NCBI RefSeq assembly: GCF_048820935.1
Contig: NZ_JBMERD010000008.1
Span: 94,575-158,574 of the forward strand
DNA: 64,000 nt
Source of the DNA: Algicoccus sp048820935
GTDB taxonomy: Bacteria > Pseudomonadota > Gammaproteobacteria > Burkholderiales > Burkholderiaceae_B
Direction of reading: 5' to 3'
Positions 51,141 through 60,206 of the stretch are shown here, piece by piece (the first letter of the stretch is position 1; every line of letters begins with the position of its first letter). The notes below the pieces were generated by a model. The model was not told where the DNA came from and searched no databases. It saw nothing but the letters and a program-made list of their open reading frames with translations. The translations under genes were made by a program, and so were the position numbers.

Positions 51141-52307
51141 ATGAAACAAACGTTTAAATGGGCTGGATTGTCGTTAGTTGGTTTGATGTTTTCACCGCTG
51201 GCACTGGCTCAGCAGAACTCATTGGAACTGCCCACAACTCTGGCATGGAGTGCCTATGACGTTGGATCGGCAGGCTACAACCAAGCCGTGGCGATCGGTA
51301 ATGCATTTAAGCAAAAATATGGTGTGAATATTCGTGTTCTGCCAGGTAAAAATGACGTGTCCCGTAATCTGCCTTTGCGTGAAGGCAAGGTGAGCTTTTC
51401 TGTGAACGGCGTGGGGGGCGTGTTCTTTGCACAAGAAGGTATGTACGAATTCGGTGCCAAGCAGTGGGGTCCACAGCCTGTGCGTAACCTGATGTTGAAT
51501 GCTGGTAAAGCCGCACTCACAGCGATGACGGCAGGTGATATTGGCGTGAAGACACCGGCCGATCTGAAAGGCAAGCGCATGGCTTGGATTATTGGTTCAC
51601 CCGCATTGAACCAAAATATGACGGCCACACTGGCATTTGCTGGATTGACTTGGGATGATGTGGAAAAAGTCGAGTTTGGTGGATACGGTGCGGCATGGGA
51701 TGGCATTGTAAACAACCAGGCTGACGCTGTGTTTGGTTCTTCCATTGCTGGTAAAGCGTATGCATTGGAAAAATCGAACCGTGGTATTACTTATCCAGTG
51801 ATGGATCCCAATGATAAAGAAGGCTGGGCCCGCACGTTGACCGTTGGACCATTCTTTTACCCATTGCTCGCCACAGAAGGAGCGGGTTTGAGTGATGCTG
51901 ATCCTGTGAACTCATCTGCCTATCCTTATCCTATTTTGATGACGTATGCCGATCGCGACAACACCTTGGTGACCAAAGTCACCAATGCCATGATCGATAC
52001 ATTCGATTTGTATAAGGATTCTGCACCGGGTGCCGATGGTTGGGCATTGGATAAGCAGCGTCTGGAATGGGTTGTGCCCCTGCATGAAGGCGCCATTAAT
52101 GTTTACAAAGCAAAAGGCATGTGGAATGAAGACCTGCAGAAGAATCAGGATGCGGTTGTGAAGCGTCAGGAAATTCTGGAAGCAGCTTGGAAAGATGTGA
52201 ATAGTCGTTCACACGATAGTGACGAAGCTTTTGCGAAAGATTGGATGAAAACTCGTGCAGATGCATTGAAAGCAGCTGGCATGGATCCAATTCTTGAGAG
52301 CTGGTAA
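51141..52307 (+). CDS. TAXI-family TRAP solute receptor
   Basis: The 388-residue protein has a Sec signal (MKQTFKWAGLSLVGLMFSPLALAQ) and the TAXI-type receptor fold: AWSAYDVGSAGYNQAVAIGNAFKQKYG, GKNDVSRNLPLREGKVSFSVNGVGGVFFAQEG and the later AFAGLTWDDVEKVEFGGYGAAWDGIVNNQADAVFGSS. TAXI proteins are TRAP-linked receptors that are not homologous in detail to DctP and bind glutamate or other small acids. Such receptors usually pair with a fused TAXI-type permease. Here it stands 189 bases after a DctP-QM system and has no other permease nearby. It starts at ATG 51141 after GGAGA. Confidence 0.85.
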   Translation: MKQTFKWAGLSLVGLMFSPLALAQQNSLELPTTLAWSAYDVGSAGYNQAVAIGNAFKQKYGVNIRVLPGKNDVSRNLPLREGKVSFSVNGVGGVFFAQEGMYEFGAKQWGPQPVRNLMLNAGKAALTAMTAGDIGVKTPADLKGKRMAWIIGSPALNQNMTATLAFAGLTWDDVEKVEFGGYGAAWDGIVNNQADAVFGSSIAGKAYALEKSNRGITYPVMDPNDKEGWARTLTVGPFFYPLLATEGAGLSDADPVNSSAYPYPILMTYADRDNTLVTKVTNAMIDTFDLYKDSAPGADGWALDKQRLEWVVPLHEGAINVYKAKGMWNEDLQKNQDAVVKRQEILEAAWKDVNSRSHDSDEAFAKDWMKTRADALKAAGMDPILESW

Positions 52308-52371
52308 GTAACCTGTTTAGCGCATACGTCTCATATGACATGATGTGCTTTGACTAGTGGTTGTTTAAAAG

Positions 52372-52409
52372 GAGCGTATTGCCCGAATGTGTGGTGATAC
52401 GCTCTTTTT
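52372..52409 (+). terminator. Terminator after the TAXI receptor gene
   Basis: GAGCGTAT at 52372-52379 pairs with ATACGCTC at 52397-52404 and is followed by five T. It is a normal intrinsic terminator for the TRAP and TAXI genes. Confidence 0.8.
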
Positions 52410-52534
52410 ATTGACGGTTAGTGAATGAAACAGGCGATCGGTTTGGATGTTCGATTGGCCTGATTATTTGCGCCACTGTCTGTTTTTTACCAACAATCCC
52501 GAAACTAGATTGTTATTAGAAGGAAAAAAGACTC

Positions 52535-52927
52535 ATGATTCAGATAGATCGGATTGATCATTTGGTTTTAACTGTTGCTGATATTGAGCGAACGTGCGCC
52601 TTTTATCGGGATCTTCTTGGTTTCAAAGAGGTGATTTTTGGCGAAGGTCGTCGGGCTTTGGAATTTGGGCATCAAAAATTCAATTTACACCAGGTTGGAC
52701 AAGAATTTGAACCCAAAGCGGAGCGGCCGACACCGGGCTCAGCAGATCTGTGTTTGATTGCGCAGACACCGATTGAAACCGTTATTAAGATGCTTGAGCA
52801 GGCTGGTGTAGAAATCGAGCTTGGACCAGTGGTGCGAACGGGCGCACAAGGATCGATTCGTTCAGTCTATATCCGAGATCCCGATGAAAACCTTATTGAA
52901 ATCTCGAATTATGACGGCCTTACATGA
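52535..52927 (+). CDS. VOC-family (glyoxalase/dioxygenase fold) protein
   Basis: The 130-residue protein has the beta-alpha-beta-beta-beta fold of the vicinal oxygen chelate family: IDHLVLTVADIERTCAFYRDLLGF at the start, with the first metal ligand His, FGHQKFNLHQVG in the middle, and the second half SADLCLIAQTPIETVIKMLEQAG with the ending SVYIRDPDENLIEISNY, which holds the last ligand Glu. Members include glyalase-like enzymes, fosfomycin-resistance proteins and small dioxygenases. The close relatives of this shape are often called glyoxalase domain proteins (GLOD5-like) of unknown function. It has an AAGGA site and may belong to the CoA-ligase cluster that follows. Confidence 0.85.
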   Translation: MIQIDRIDHLVLTVADIERTCAFYRDLLGFKEVIFGEGRRALEFGHQKFNLHQVGQEFEPKAERPTPGSADLCLIAQTPIETVIKMLEQAGVEIELGPVVRTGAQGSIRSVYIRDPDENLIEISNYDGLT

Positions 52928-53113
52928 ACATTGAATGGGGATGAGCAAATTCATTTAATAAGTCCGCACAAATAATCCAATGCGTAAAAACCCGAATTGT
53001 CGATGGGCGCGCCGAAGTTCACAGTGAGACGATAAGAAACAAAGTTGAATGCATAAAAAGACCGTTTTTTGCATGATCAACTTGAACTAGATGAGCATTT
53101 TGGCAGCAAAGTT

Positions 53114-54703
53114 ATGACTATTGTTCTGGCCGATCTCTATCGGCATCAACTGTCTGATCGTGGAGATGAGATTGCTTTTCAGGCCCCTGGCGGTACGACA
53201 ACGTTTGGTGAGTTTCATCAGCGCGTCCTAGAAACAGCCGGCTGGTTACGGGCGCAGGGTGTAAAGCCTAGTGATGTGGTGGCCGTGTGGATGGTCAACC
53301 GTGTTGATTGGCTGGCCTTGTTGTTTGCGATTTCTAGAGTGGGTGGAACCTTGGCAGCTGTGAATACCCGTTATAAGTCGGGTGATGTACAGCACGTTCT
53401 GAGGCAGTCGGGTGCGACAATGCTCATTATGGAAGCCAGCTTCCTGAAAATTGATTTTCTGAGTATTTTGGCCGATGTCGACTTTGAACAAACGCCCTCT
53501 TTGAAGCACATCAGTATTTTTTCAGACAATACCAGCTTACCGAATTTCCCAGAGATAACCGTCAGTCGGTTTGAACCCACGTCGGCTCAGGCAGCTTTGG
53601 GTGAAGCGGATGCGCATGATGCACAAACGCCATCGATCCTCTTTGTCACGTCTGGCACCACTAAAGCCCCCAAACTTGTCGCGCATTGTGCACACACATT
53701 TCATTACAACGCGGGCAAAGTCATTGCCTCACAAAAATATGACCATGACACTCGGTTGTTAGCGGCTCTGCCTTTGTGCGGCGTCTTTTGCTTGATGGGT
53801 GTTTTTACAAATCTGATGGCAGGTGGTCAGACGGTTCTGATGGAAACGTTTGAAGGCCAAGAAGCGGCTCGGCTTTTGTTAAAGCATCGGATTACACATT
53901 TGTATGGCTCTGAAGAGTTGTACATACGAATCGCAGAAAACATTCCTGAAGGCAGCGATCTGAGTTTTGCGCATTTTTATGGCATTGCCAGTTTTAATGC
54001 CAGTTTGCGTGTGGTCGGCCCCAAGCTGCTGAAGCTCGGCTTTCCATTGGGGAGTTTGTATGGATCGAGTGAAATTCTCGGGTATGTGGCGTCTTTTTAT
54101 GACGATCCGGATGTCGAGGTACGTTTGACACCAGGTGGCTACCCCATTGCGGGTGCTGAGTTTGAAATGCGAGTACGGGATCTTGAAACAGGCGAACTCT
54201 TGCCACCGAATCACTCAGGTGCACTAGAAGTGCGTACGCCAGCAAACTTTGTGGGGTACTACAACAATCCAGAAGCCACTCAAGAGGCGATCACTGAAGA
54301 CGGTTACTTTAAAACGGGCGATATGGCTCAAATCACGCCAGATGGCGCCCTAATCTATGAAGGTCGCATGGGTGACGCCTACCGATTAGCAGGATATCTG
54401 GTGAATGCCGAAGAAGTGGAAGATGTCATGAATGCGATCGAGGGGGTGCGCGAGGCGCACTTTGTAGTAGTACGACATCAGGGTGAGAACCACGCTGCTG
54501 CATTCGTGATGCTTGAGCCCGATTCAGACTTAACAGGGGCGTCAATACAAGCAATCTTGCGTGCCGGCTTGGCCAGTTACAAAGTGCCACGCAATGTGTG
54601 GATAGTGCAGGAGTTTCCAATGGCGCACGGCACCAACGGATCTAAAGTTCGCAAAGAGGTTTTGCGATCAGATGCGATTAACCGGTTATCTACCGGTCTT
54701 TAA
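53114..54703 (+). CDS. AMP-binding acyl-CoA ligase
   Basis: The 529-residue enzyme activates a carboxylic acid with ATP and CoA. Motifs in order are the P-loop LFVTSGTTKAPKL, the acyl-pocket region GSLYGSSEILGYVA, the Asp in YFKTGDMAQITPDG, the hinge GRMGDAYRLAGYLVNAEEVE and the terminal lysine region GTNGSKVRKEVL. The A8 motif lacks the usual Ile-Lys-Xaa-Gly-Gly form (YRLAGYLVN), so the flexible hinge is atypical. The start is uncertain: ATG 53114 or TTG 53069 in the same frame. With the enoyl-CoA hydratase and cyclase downstream it suggests degradation of an imported aromatic or branched acid. Confidence 0.88.
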   Translation: MTIVLADLYRHQLSDRGDEIAFQAPGGTTTFGEFHQRVLETAGWLRAQGVKPSDVVAVWMVNRVDWLALLFAISRVGGTLAAVNTRYKSGDVQHVLRQSGATMLIMEASFLKIDFLSILADVDFEQTPSLKHISIFSDNTSLPNFPEITVSRFEPTSAQAALGEADAHDAQTPSILFVTSGTTKAPKLVAHCAHTFHYNAGKVIASQKYDHDTRLLAALPLCGVFCLMGVFTNLMAGGQTVLMETFEGQEAARLLLKHRITHLYGSEELYIRIAENIPEGSDLSFAHFYGIASFNASLRVVGPKLLKLGFPLGSLYGSSEILGYVASFYDDPDVEVRLTPGGYPIAGAEFEMRVRDLETGELLPPNHSGALEVRTPANFVGYYNNPEATQEAITEDGYFKTGDMAQITPDGALIYEGRMGDAYRLAGYLVNAEEVEDVMNAIEGVREAHFVVVRHQGENHAAAFVMLEPDSDLTGASIQAILRAGLASYKVPRNVWIVQEFPMAHGTNGSKVRKEVLRSDAINRLSTGL

Positions 54704-54739
54704 AACAATATATTTCGTTTGCTCTGGAGGGGGGTGATT

Positions 54740-55900
54740 ATGAAATTTTTAGTTAAACCAGTATTGGCATCTGTTCTGATGCTCTCGGCTGGGCTTGCAA
54801 TGGCTCAGGAATCGATCAAGATTGGTGTGATTGCACCAATGACAGGCGCTGCTTCGGCTTGGGGGATTGCCGCAGCAGAGGGTGCGAAGATTCTCGCAGA
54901 AAAACATAATGCCAATGGTGGCATCGAAATTAACGGCCAGAAGCATCCTGTTGAGATTTTTGCGTATGACGATAAATATCAGGCTGCAGAAGCGGTTGCC
55001 GCATTTAATCGACTGGTGAAGTCTGACGGTGTGAAATACATTGTGGTCTTGTCGTCTGCCGGTACCGTGGCCGTGCGAGATATGGCTGAAGAAGAAAAAG
55101 TCATGATTTTGTCGGGTGCCTATGCCCAGGAACCGATGGATAAAGACAATCCCTATCTGTGGCGCATTTATTCACCACCAGCCGATTACATCCCATCCAT
55201 GATCAGCTGGTTGCGTGGTCATGTAGGCGATGATGTGAAAAAAGTGGCCATTATGAACCCCAACGATGAAACCGGTTGGGGTGTGATGAAGGTGGACGAG
55301 AAAGCTTTTGCTGACAATGGCTTTGAGGTGGTGAATACTACTTTATTTGAACGTTCCACCAACGATTTTCAGGCCATTATCACCAAAATGTTGCGTGATA
55401 AGCCTGATCTGATTGAGCTGGGTGTGACCCCGCCAGGATCGGCTGCTTTGTTTGTTCGCCAAGCGCGCGAAATGGGTTTTAAAGGTCTGATCTTTATGTC
55501 AGGTGGTTCTGGCCCTGACCATGTAATTAAGACGGCTGGTGAAGACGCCGAAGGTTTGATCACCATGATGTTTGGTGATCCAGAAAACGAAGGCTGGAAA
55601 GAGCTGGAAGCTGTCTACAAAGAAAGAAATAATCACCAGCCCAATATGATTATCGTGCCTTACTACGACGGTCCAAACGTGTTGCTGCATGCTATTCAGA
55701 AAGCGGGCGGTGCAAACGATGTGGATAAGGTTCTGAAAGCCATGCCTGAAACCTTCCCTGTGAAAGCATTACAGGGTGATGATCTGATCCTAGGTGGTGA
55801 AAAAAGCATCGGTGTCCCACAGCAGATTAATACTGTGAACTATATCGCCGTGGTGAAAGACGGGGTGCCGGTGATTCAAGGCAAGACCGAGAATCAATAA
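54740..55900 (+). CDS. Branched-chain-type ABC substrate-binding protein (second system)
   Basis: The 386-residue receptor has a Sec signal peptide (MKFLVKPVLASVLMLSAGLAMAQ) and the LivK fold, with IGVIAPMTGAASAWGIAAAEGAKILAEKHNA, FAYDDKYQAAEAVAAFNRLV and FMSGGSGPDHVIKTAGEDAEG. The start ATG 54740 follows TGGAGGGG. It serves the LivHMGF genes from 57659, from which it is separated by an enoyl-CoA hydratase and a cyclase, so receptor and enzymes are interleaved. It is not close to the receptor at 40963 in the ligand regions I compared. Confidence 0.9.
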   Translation: MKFLVKPVLASVLMLSAGLAMAQESIKIGVIAPMTGAASAWGIAAAEGAKILAEKHNANGGIEINGQKHPVEIFAYDDKYQAAEAVAAFNRLVKSDGVKYIVVLSSAGTVAVRDMAEEEKVMILSGAYAQEPMDKDNPYLWRIYSPPADYIPSMISWLRGHVGDDVKKVAIMNPNDETGWGVMKVDEKAFADNGFEVVNTTLFERSTNDFQAIITKMLRDKPDLIELGVTPPGSAALFVRQAREMGFKGLIFMSGGSGPDHVIKTAGEDAEGLITMMFGDPENEGWKELEAVYKERNNHQPNMIIVPYYDGPNVLLHAIQKAGGANDVDKVLKAMPETFPVKALQGDDLILGGEKSIGVPQQINTVNYIAVVKDGVPVIQGKTENQ

Positions 55901-56008
55901 TAATCAGACGACAGAAACTGCTCATGAGCCGTCTCTGATCAATCAATACGCCAGATCGTTGGTCTGGATAGCATTTTGTCTTGAATTTAATCAAAGCAGC
56001 GAGGATTT

Positions 56009-56812
56009 ATGAGTACAAGCACAACCATTCCCCAGTTTGACAGACTGACCGCCTTAGAAGTGTCGGTTCAAGGCAGTGTCGCGACGGTGACCCTGAATCG
56101 TCCAGAGCAATTGAACGCCATTAGTTTTGAGATGGCGGCTGAGCTTCGTGACGTTGTCACCACACTGGGTTGGCACCCTGGCATTAAAGTCATGGTTTTT
56201 AAAGGCGCAGGGCGTGCTTTTTGTGCAGGATACGATGTCACCACACAGCGCTCGATGAATTCGCCTCGGGAACGTATGGTGGATGCGCAACGGTTGAGTT
56301 CGGTTTTAGAGCTGATTGGTCGCGCACCCGTTGTTCGTGTGGCTCAGTTACACGGTCACGTGATTGGTGCCGGAATGGCTCTGGCATTGCAATGTCACAT
56401 GCGTTACGCCGCTGACAACACCAAGTTCAGTTTGCCTGAAGTGAATTTTGGGATTCCATTCTTGTTGGGCGGAGCGTCTTTGCTGACACGTGAATTGGGC
56501 CCTGTGCGCACTGCGGACATGATTTTGAATTGCACCGTCTTGCCTGTACAGCATGCGGATGCGGGTCGTTTAGTGACGGAAGTCTTGTCTCAAGAGGCAT
56601 TACCAGCTCGTGTTAAAGAGATCACCGATGCGTTGGGTAAACGTCCGGAAGCATTGCTGATGGCGACCGTTGCGACATTGGAGCGTGCGAACCAAGACTT
56701 ACTGCCGCCTGCACCAACCGATATGTTCCACGGTTTCTTTGTGCGTGATGATGCCGAATGTAAGCAAGTGGGTGCCGATTACGTGCAGTCACTGAAATCG
56801 AAACGCAAGTGA
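56009..56812 (+). CDS. Enoyl-CoA hydratase/isomerase family protein
   Basis: The 267-residue crotonase-fold protein has the CoA and oxyanion-hole regions VMVFKGAGRAFCAGYDV and RVAQLHGHVIGAGMALALQCHMRYAADNTKFSLPEVNFGIPFLLGGASLLTREL. The Glu in LPEVNFG matches one catalytic position of the family, whereas the first Glu position (in the GxG...ALALQCHM helix) lacks Glu. Activity may therefore be isomerase- or lyase-like. It lies between the receptor and the cyclase of the same cluster and should act on the CoA ester made by the ligase. Confidence 0.85.
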   Translation: MSTSTTIPQFDRLTALEVSVQGSVATVTLNRPEQLNAISFEMAAELRDVVTTLGWHPGIKVMVFKGAGRAFCAGYDVTTQRSMNSPRERMVDAQRLSSVLELIGRAPVVRVAQLHGHVIGAGMALALQCHMRYAADNTKFSLPEVNFGIPFLLGGASLLTRELGPVRTADMILNCTVLPVQHADAGRLVTEVLSQEALPARVKEITDALGKRPEALLMATVATLERANQDLLPPAPTDMFHGFFVRDDAECKQVGADYVQSLKSKRK

Positions 56813-56820
56813 GTTTGACT

Positions 56821-57648
56821 ATGTCTGTGCATCTCAACACATCGTTGATTCCGGACGATGCGACCGTTTTTGATCTGAGTCAGCCGGTGAGTGCGCGTTC
56901 TCCGCATATGCCGGGTTCGCAACCTGCTTACCAGATGACTTTATGGACCACATCGGATCGCACGCGTTCGATCTTGCGCAGACACGGCGTCACCAATGAT
57001 CCGGGCGTGAATGTGGAGCTAGCCACGACAACTTATCACGTGGGCACGCATGTCGATGCACTGGGTCATTTCTCCTGCGGTGAGTACATGCATGGTGGCT
57101 TAAGTGTTGATGAAACCGTGGGTGATCTCGGATTGAGAGATCTCGATGCCGCCAAAATTCCTTCCATGATTGGACGTGCAGTTTTACTGGATGTGTCAAA
57201 GCTTGATGGTGGAGACTACCTCGAAGGTGGACGACCAATTAGTGACAAAGATTTGGATCAGGTGGTGCAAGCGAATCAGATTGAAATCAAAAAAGGCGAT
57301 GTGGTGATCTTGCATACGGGGTGGGGTCGGTTTTATGGCGACCGACGCTCTGATTATGCAACGCGTTGCCCAGGATTGACGCTCGAAGGTGCGCAGTATC
57401 TGACCCAGAAGAGTGTAGTGGCGATTGGTGCTGACACCATGGCGGTTGAAGTGATGCCAGGTGTCGATCCGAAAATCGTGATGCCCGTTCATGTTCATAC
57501 TTTGGTGGATAACGGGGTTTACTTGATTGAGAATCTGAATACAGATGCGCTGGCAGTCAGTGGTGCCACAACATTCACACTGATGATGTTGCCACTGAAT
57601 CTGCAGGGTGCCACTGCTTCGCCTGTCCGTCCTTTGGCGGTTTTGTAG
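56821..57648 (+). CDS. Cyclase family protein (kynurenine formamidase-like)
   Basis: The 275-residue protein has the metal motif of the cyclase/formamidase family, THVDALGH in TTYHVGTHVDALGHF, and GDVVILHTGWGRFYGDR with SVVAIGADTMAVEVMPG. Members hydrolyse amide or cyclic bonds, as in N-formylkynurenine formamidase. A start at ATG 56821 is used; a GTG at 56809 that overlaps the previous stop is equally possible. Next to an acyl-CoA pathway it may open a ring or a lactam, which is inference. Confidence 0.86.
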   Translation: MSVHLNTSLIPDDATVFDLSQPVSARSPHMPGSQPAYQMTLWTTSDRTRSILRRHGVTNDPGVNVELATTTYHVGTHVDALGHFSCGEYMHGGLSVDETVGDLGLRDLDAAKIPSMIGRAVLLDVSKLDGGDYLEGGRPISDKDLDQVVQANQIEIKKGDVVILHTGWGRFYGDRRSDYATRCPGLTLEGAQYLTQKSVVAIGADTMAVEVMPGVDPKIVMPVHVHTLVDNGVYLIENLNTDALAVSGATTFTLMMLPLNLQGATASPVRPLAVL

Positions 57649-57658
57649 GAGATTCGCT

Positions 57659-58522
57659 ATGTCCATGCAGCTATTTGGACAAATCCTTGTGAATGGGTTG
57701 TTCAGTGGTGCCACCTACGTCTTGATGGCGACTGGATTTACGCTGATCTTTGGCATTATGCGTTTGGTGAACTTTGCGCATGGCGAGTTCTACATGGTCG
57801 GTGCTTTTCTTGTTTACACCATGGTGGTGTTGCTGGAATTGCCGTTTTTTGTGGCGATCGTGATTGCAGTCGGATTGGTGGTGCTGTTCGGGTTTTTACT
57901 TGAAAAACTGCTTTTCAGGCCATTACATGGCATGGAATTGCAGGGCATGATCATGGCATTGGCGATCGGCATTGCGCTGCAGTCCGCGGCATTACTGTTG
58001 TTTGGTCCGCAAGAAGTGACTGTGCCGAGATTGCTCAAAGGGGCCTGGATGATTGGCGGTGTGGCGATTGCAAAAGATCGTGCGCTTGTAGGCGCCATTG
58101 CAGTTGTGATCTTGATTGCTTTTTATTGGTTTATGCAAAGAACCCAGACGGGTCTGTCGATTCATGCGGTTGCGCAAGATCATCGGACCGCGGCCATGAT
58201 GGGGATTCCGACTCGACGCACGCAGGCACTGGCATTTACGCTGGGTGCTGGATTGGCTGCTTTGGCGGGTGCATTGATGGCGCCGATTTATGACATCGGA
58301 CCGTATATGGGCGAGATCCCCATGTTGAAAGCTTTTATTGTGGTGATTATTGGTGGGCTGGGCTCTATTCCAGGAGCAGCGATTGGTGGCTTGCTATTAG
58401 GATTGTTGGAGTCGGGATTTGCCACCTTCTATTCGCAGAATATCGCCATGATTTTATCCTTTACCTTTGTGGTGGTGTTGCTTCTTTATAAGCCTCAGGG
58501 CTTGCTAGGGAAGGCGGTATGA
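57659..58522 (+). CDS. livH: Branched-chain-type ABC permease LivH (second system)
   Basis: The 287-residue permease has the LivH start FGQILVNGLFSGATYVLMATGFTLIFGIMRLVNFAHGEFYMVGAF and the late VVIIGGLGSIPGAAIGGLLLGLLESG. The start at 57659 follows TAGGAGATTC; an ATG at 57608 would lie inside the cyclase gene. It overlaps livM by four bases. Confidence 0.9.
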   Translation: MSMQLFGQILVNGLFSGATYVLMATGFTLIFGIMRLVNFAHGEFYMVGAFLVYTMVVLLELPFFVAIVIAVGLVVLFGFLLEKLLFRPLHGMELQGMIMALAIGIALQSAALLLFGPQEVTVPRLLKGAWMIGGVAIAKDRALVGAIAVVILIAFYWFMQRTQTGLSIHAVAQDHRTAAMMGIPTRRTQALAFTLGAGLAALAGALMAPIYDIGPYMGEIPMLKAFIVVIIGGLGSIPGAAIGGLLLGLLESGFATFYSQNIAMILSFTFVVVLLLYKPQGLLGKAV

Positions 58523-59451
58523 GAGCGCTCGCAGTTTTAATTGGACTCTTGGTTGTCGGTGCCATTCCGATTCTAGTGGACGCTGATTATGTTTATCACA
58601 TCGCTGTGATGGTTTGCTTGATGGGGATTGTGGCGATCTCCATCAATCTGATTCTGCTGACTGGTCAGTTGTCTTTTGCGCAAGTTGCTTTTATGGCAGT
58701 TGGAGCCTATACCTCTGCGCTATTGTCGTTGCGTTTAGGGTTGCCCACCAGCCTGACGATTTTTATTGGAGCAGGTGCTGCAGCACTCATGGCGCTTGTG
58801 ATTGCGCCGTTGGTCTTAAAGATTCGTGGTGTTTATTTTGTGTTGTTGACGTTTGCGTTTTCGCAAATCGTGAATATGACTCTACAAGAATGGGTTAGTC
58901 TGACTGGTGGTAATAGCGGCTTATATGGCATCAAGCGATTGGCGTTTGGATCGTGGGTTATTAAAAGTTCGTCGACCTTCTACATCGTGGCGTTTATTGC
59001 CCTGTGTGTGGTGCTGTTTTTGTCTTTGTTCTTTAACCGAGGCTTATTAGGTCGCATAACCGCTTGCTTGCGCACCAATGATGAGCTCGGTCAGTCGCTC
59101 GGTGTGCGCACTCTGTCATGGCGTATCTGGATCTTTGTGATTAGTGGTTTTTTTGCAGGTCTAGCAGGTAGCCTGTATGCCCATTACATTCGCTTCTTGT
59201 CACCCGCACCGTTTAGTTTCCATATCACGATGGATGCGATCGTGATGAATGTGGTGGGTGGAATTGGTAGCCCAATCGGCGCCTTGATTGGGGCGATTGT
59301 GATGCAACCACTGCCTGAGATATTGCGAGACATGCAAGAATATCAGTTGCTGACATTTGCGGTGATTTTGGCGGTGATTCTGCTCTTTGCGCCAACGGGG
59401 ATCTTGGGTGTCGTAGAACGAATCCGCAAGCGGGTAGGTAAGTCGTCATGA
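58519..59451 (+). CDS. livM: Branched-chain-type ABC permease LivM (second system)
   Basis: The 310-residue permease has LMGIVAISINLILLTGQLSFAQVAFMAVGAYTSALLSL and NRGLLGRITACLRTNDELGQSLGV, typical of LivM. VVGGIGSPIGALIGAIVM is the conserved coupling region. ATGA overlaps with both neighbours show tight translational coupling. Confidence 0.9.
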   Translation: MRALAVLIGLLVVGAIPILVDADYVYHIAVMVCLMGIVAISINLILLTGQLSFAQVAFMAVGAYTSALLSLRLGLPTSLTIFIGAGAAALMALVIAPLVLKIRGVYFVLLTFAFSQIVNMTLQEWVSLTGGNSGLYGIKRLAFGSWVIKSSSTFYIVAFIALCVVLFLSLFFNRGLLGRITACLRTNDELGQSLGVRTLSWRIWIFVISGFFAGLAGSLYAHYIRFLSPAPFSFHITMDAIVMNVVGGIGSPIGALIGAIVMQPLPEILRDMQEYQLLTFAVILAVILLFAPTGILGVVERIRKRVGKSS

Positions 59452-60206
59452 TTAAAACAGAAGGATTGACACGTCGCTTTGGTGGATTGTTGGCAGTTAA
59501 TGACGTCACATTTGAAGCGAATGCGGGTGAGATTTTTGGCATTATTGGCCCGAACGGTGCAGGTAAAACCACGATGTTTAATTTGGTCGCGGGACTTTTT
59601 CCGCCTAGCAGCGGTCGGGTGTGGCTGGAAGGCGTGGAGATCACTACAAAATCCGTCGCTTCGATTGCGCAGATGGGTTTGTCGCGCACATTTCAATCTC
59701 CCGTTCTCTTCACAGAAGATACTGTTTGGGAAAACGTGGCTAAAGCCTGGTATTTACCGAAATGTCGCCATCCATTTAATTTTGTGAAGACGCTTTTTAG
59801 TGACCGTTCCGATGAGAAAGCACAGATTGCCCGTGCGCTCGAGTTTGTCGGTTTGACTGAAGACGCAGAGCATCAGGCTGGCGCGTTGCCTTACGGTAAA
59901 CAAAAGGTCCTGAATGTGGCCATGGCGCTGGTAACTTCACCCAAGGTCTTGCTGATGGATGAGCCTGCAGCAGGTTTAAACCCATCAGAAAAAATTGAAA
60001 TGGCCGAGTTGATTGGTCGTTTGCGATCGGAATTGGGTATTACAGTTTTAATTGTTGAACACGACATGAAGCTGATTATGGGGATTTGTGATCGCATTCT
60101 GGTACTCAGTGCAGGCACGGTGATTGCGCTCGATAAGCCAGACAACGTGCGCAATAATCCTGAGGTTGTGGAAGCGTATCTGGGGGCAACGTATGAATTT
60201 GCTTGA
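59448..60206 (+). CDS. livG: Branched-chain-type ABC ATPase LivG (second system)
   Basis: The 252-residue ATPase has Walker A GPNGAGKTTMFN, the pattern MGLSRTFQSPVLFTEDTVWENV, the signature stand-in LPYGKQKVLNVAMALV, Walker B VLLMDEPAAGLNPSE, and the H-loop VEHDMKLIMGICDRILVL. The degenerate LPYGKQ signature is the common LivG form. It overlaps livF by 14 bases. Confidence 0.93.
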   Translation: MIKTEGLTRRFGGLLAVNDVTFEANAGEIFGIIGPNGAGKTTMFNLVAGLFPPSSGRVWLEGVEITTKSVASIAQMGLSRTFQSPVLFTEDTVWENVAKAWYLPKCRHPFNFVKTLFSDRSDEKAQIARALEFVGLTEDAEHQAGALPYGKQKVLNVAMALVTSPKVLLMDEPAAGLNPSEKIEMAELIGRLRSELGITVLIVEHDMKLIMGICDRILVLSAGTVIALDKPDNVRNNPEVVEAYLGATYEFA

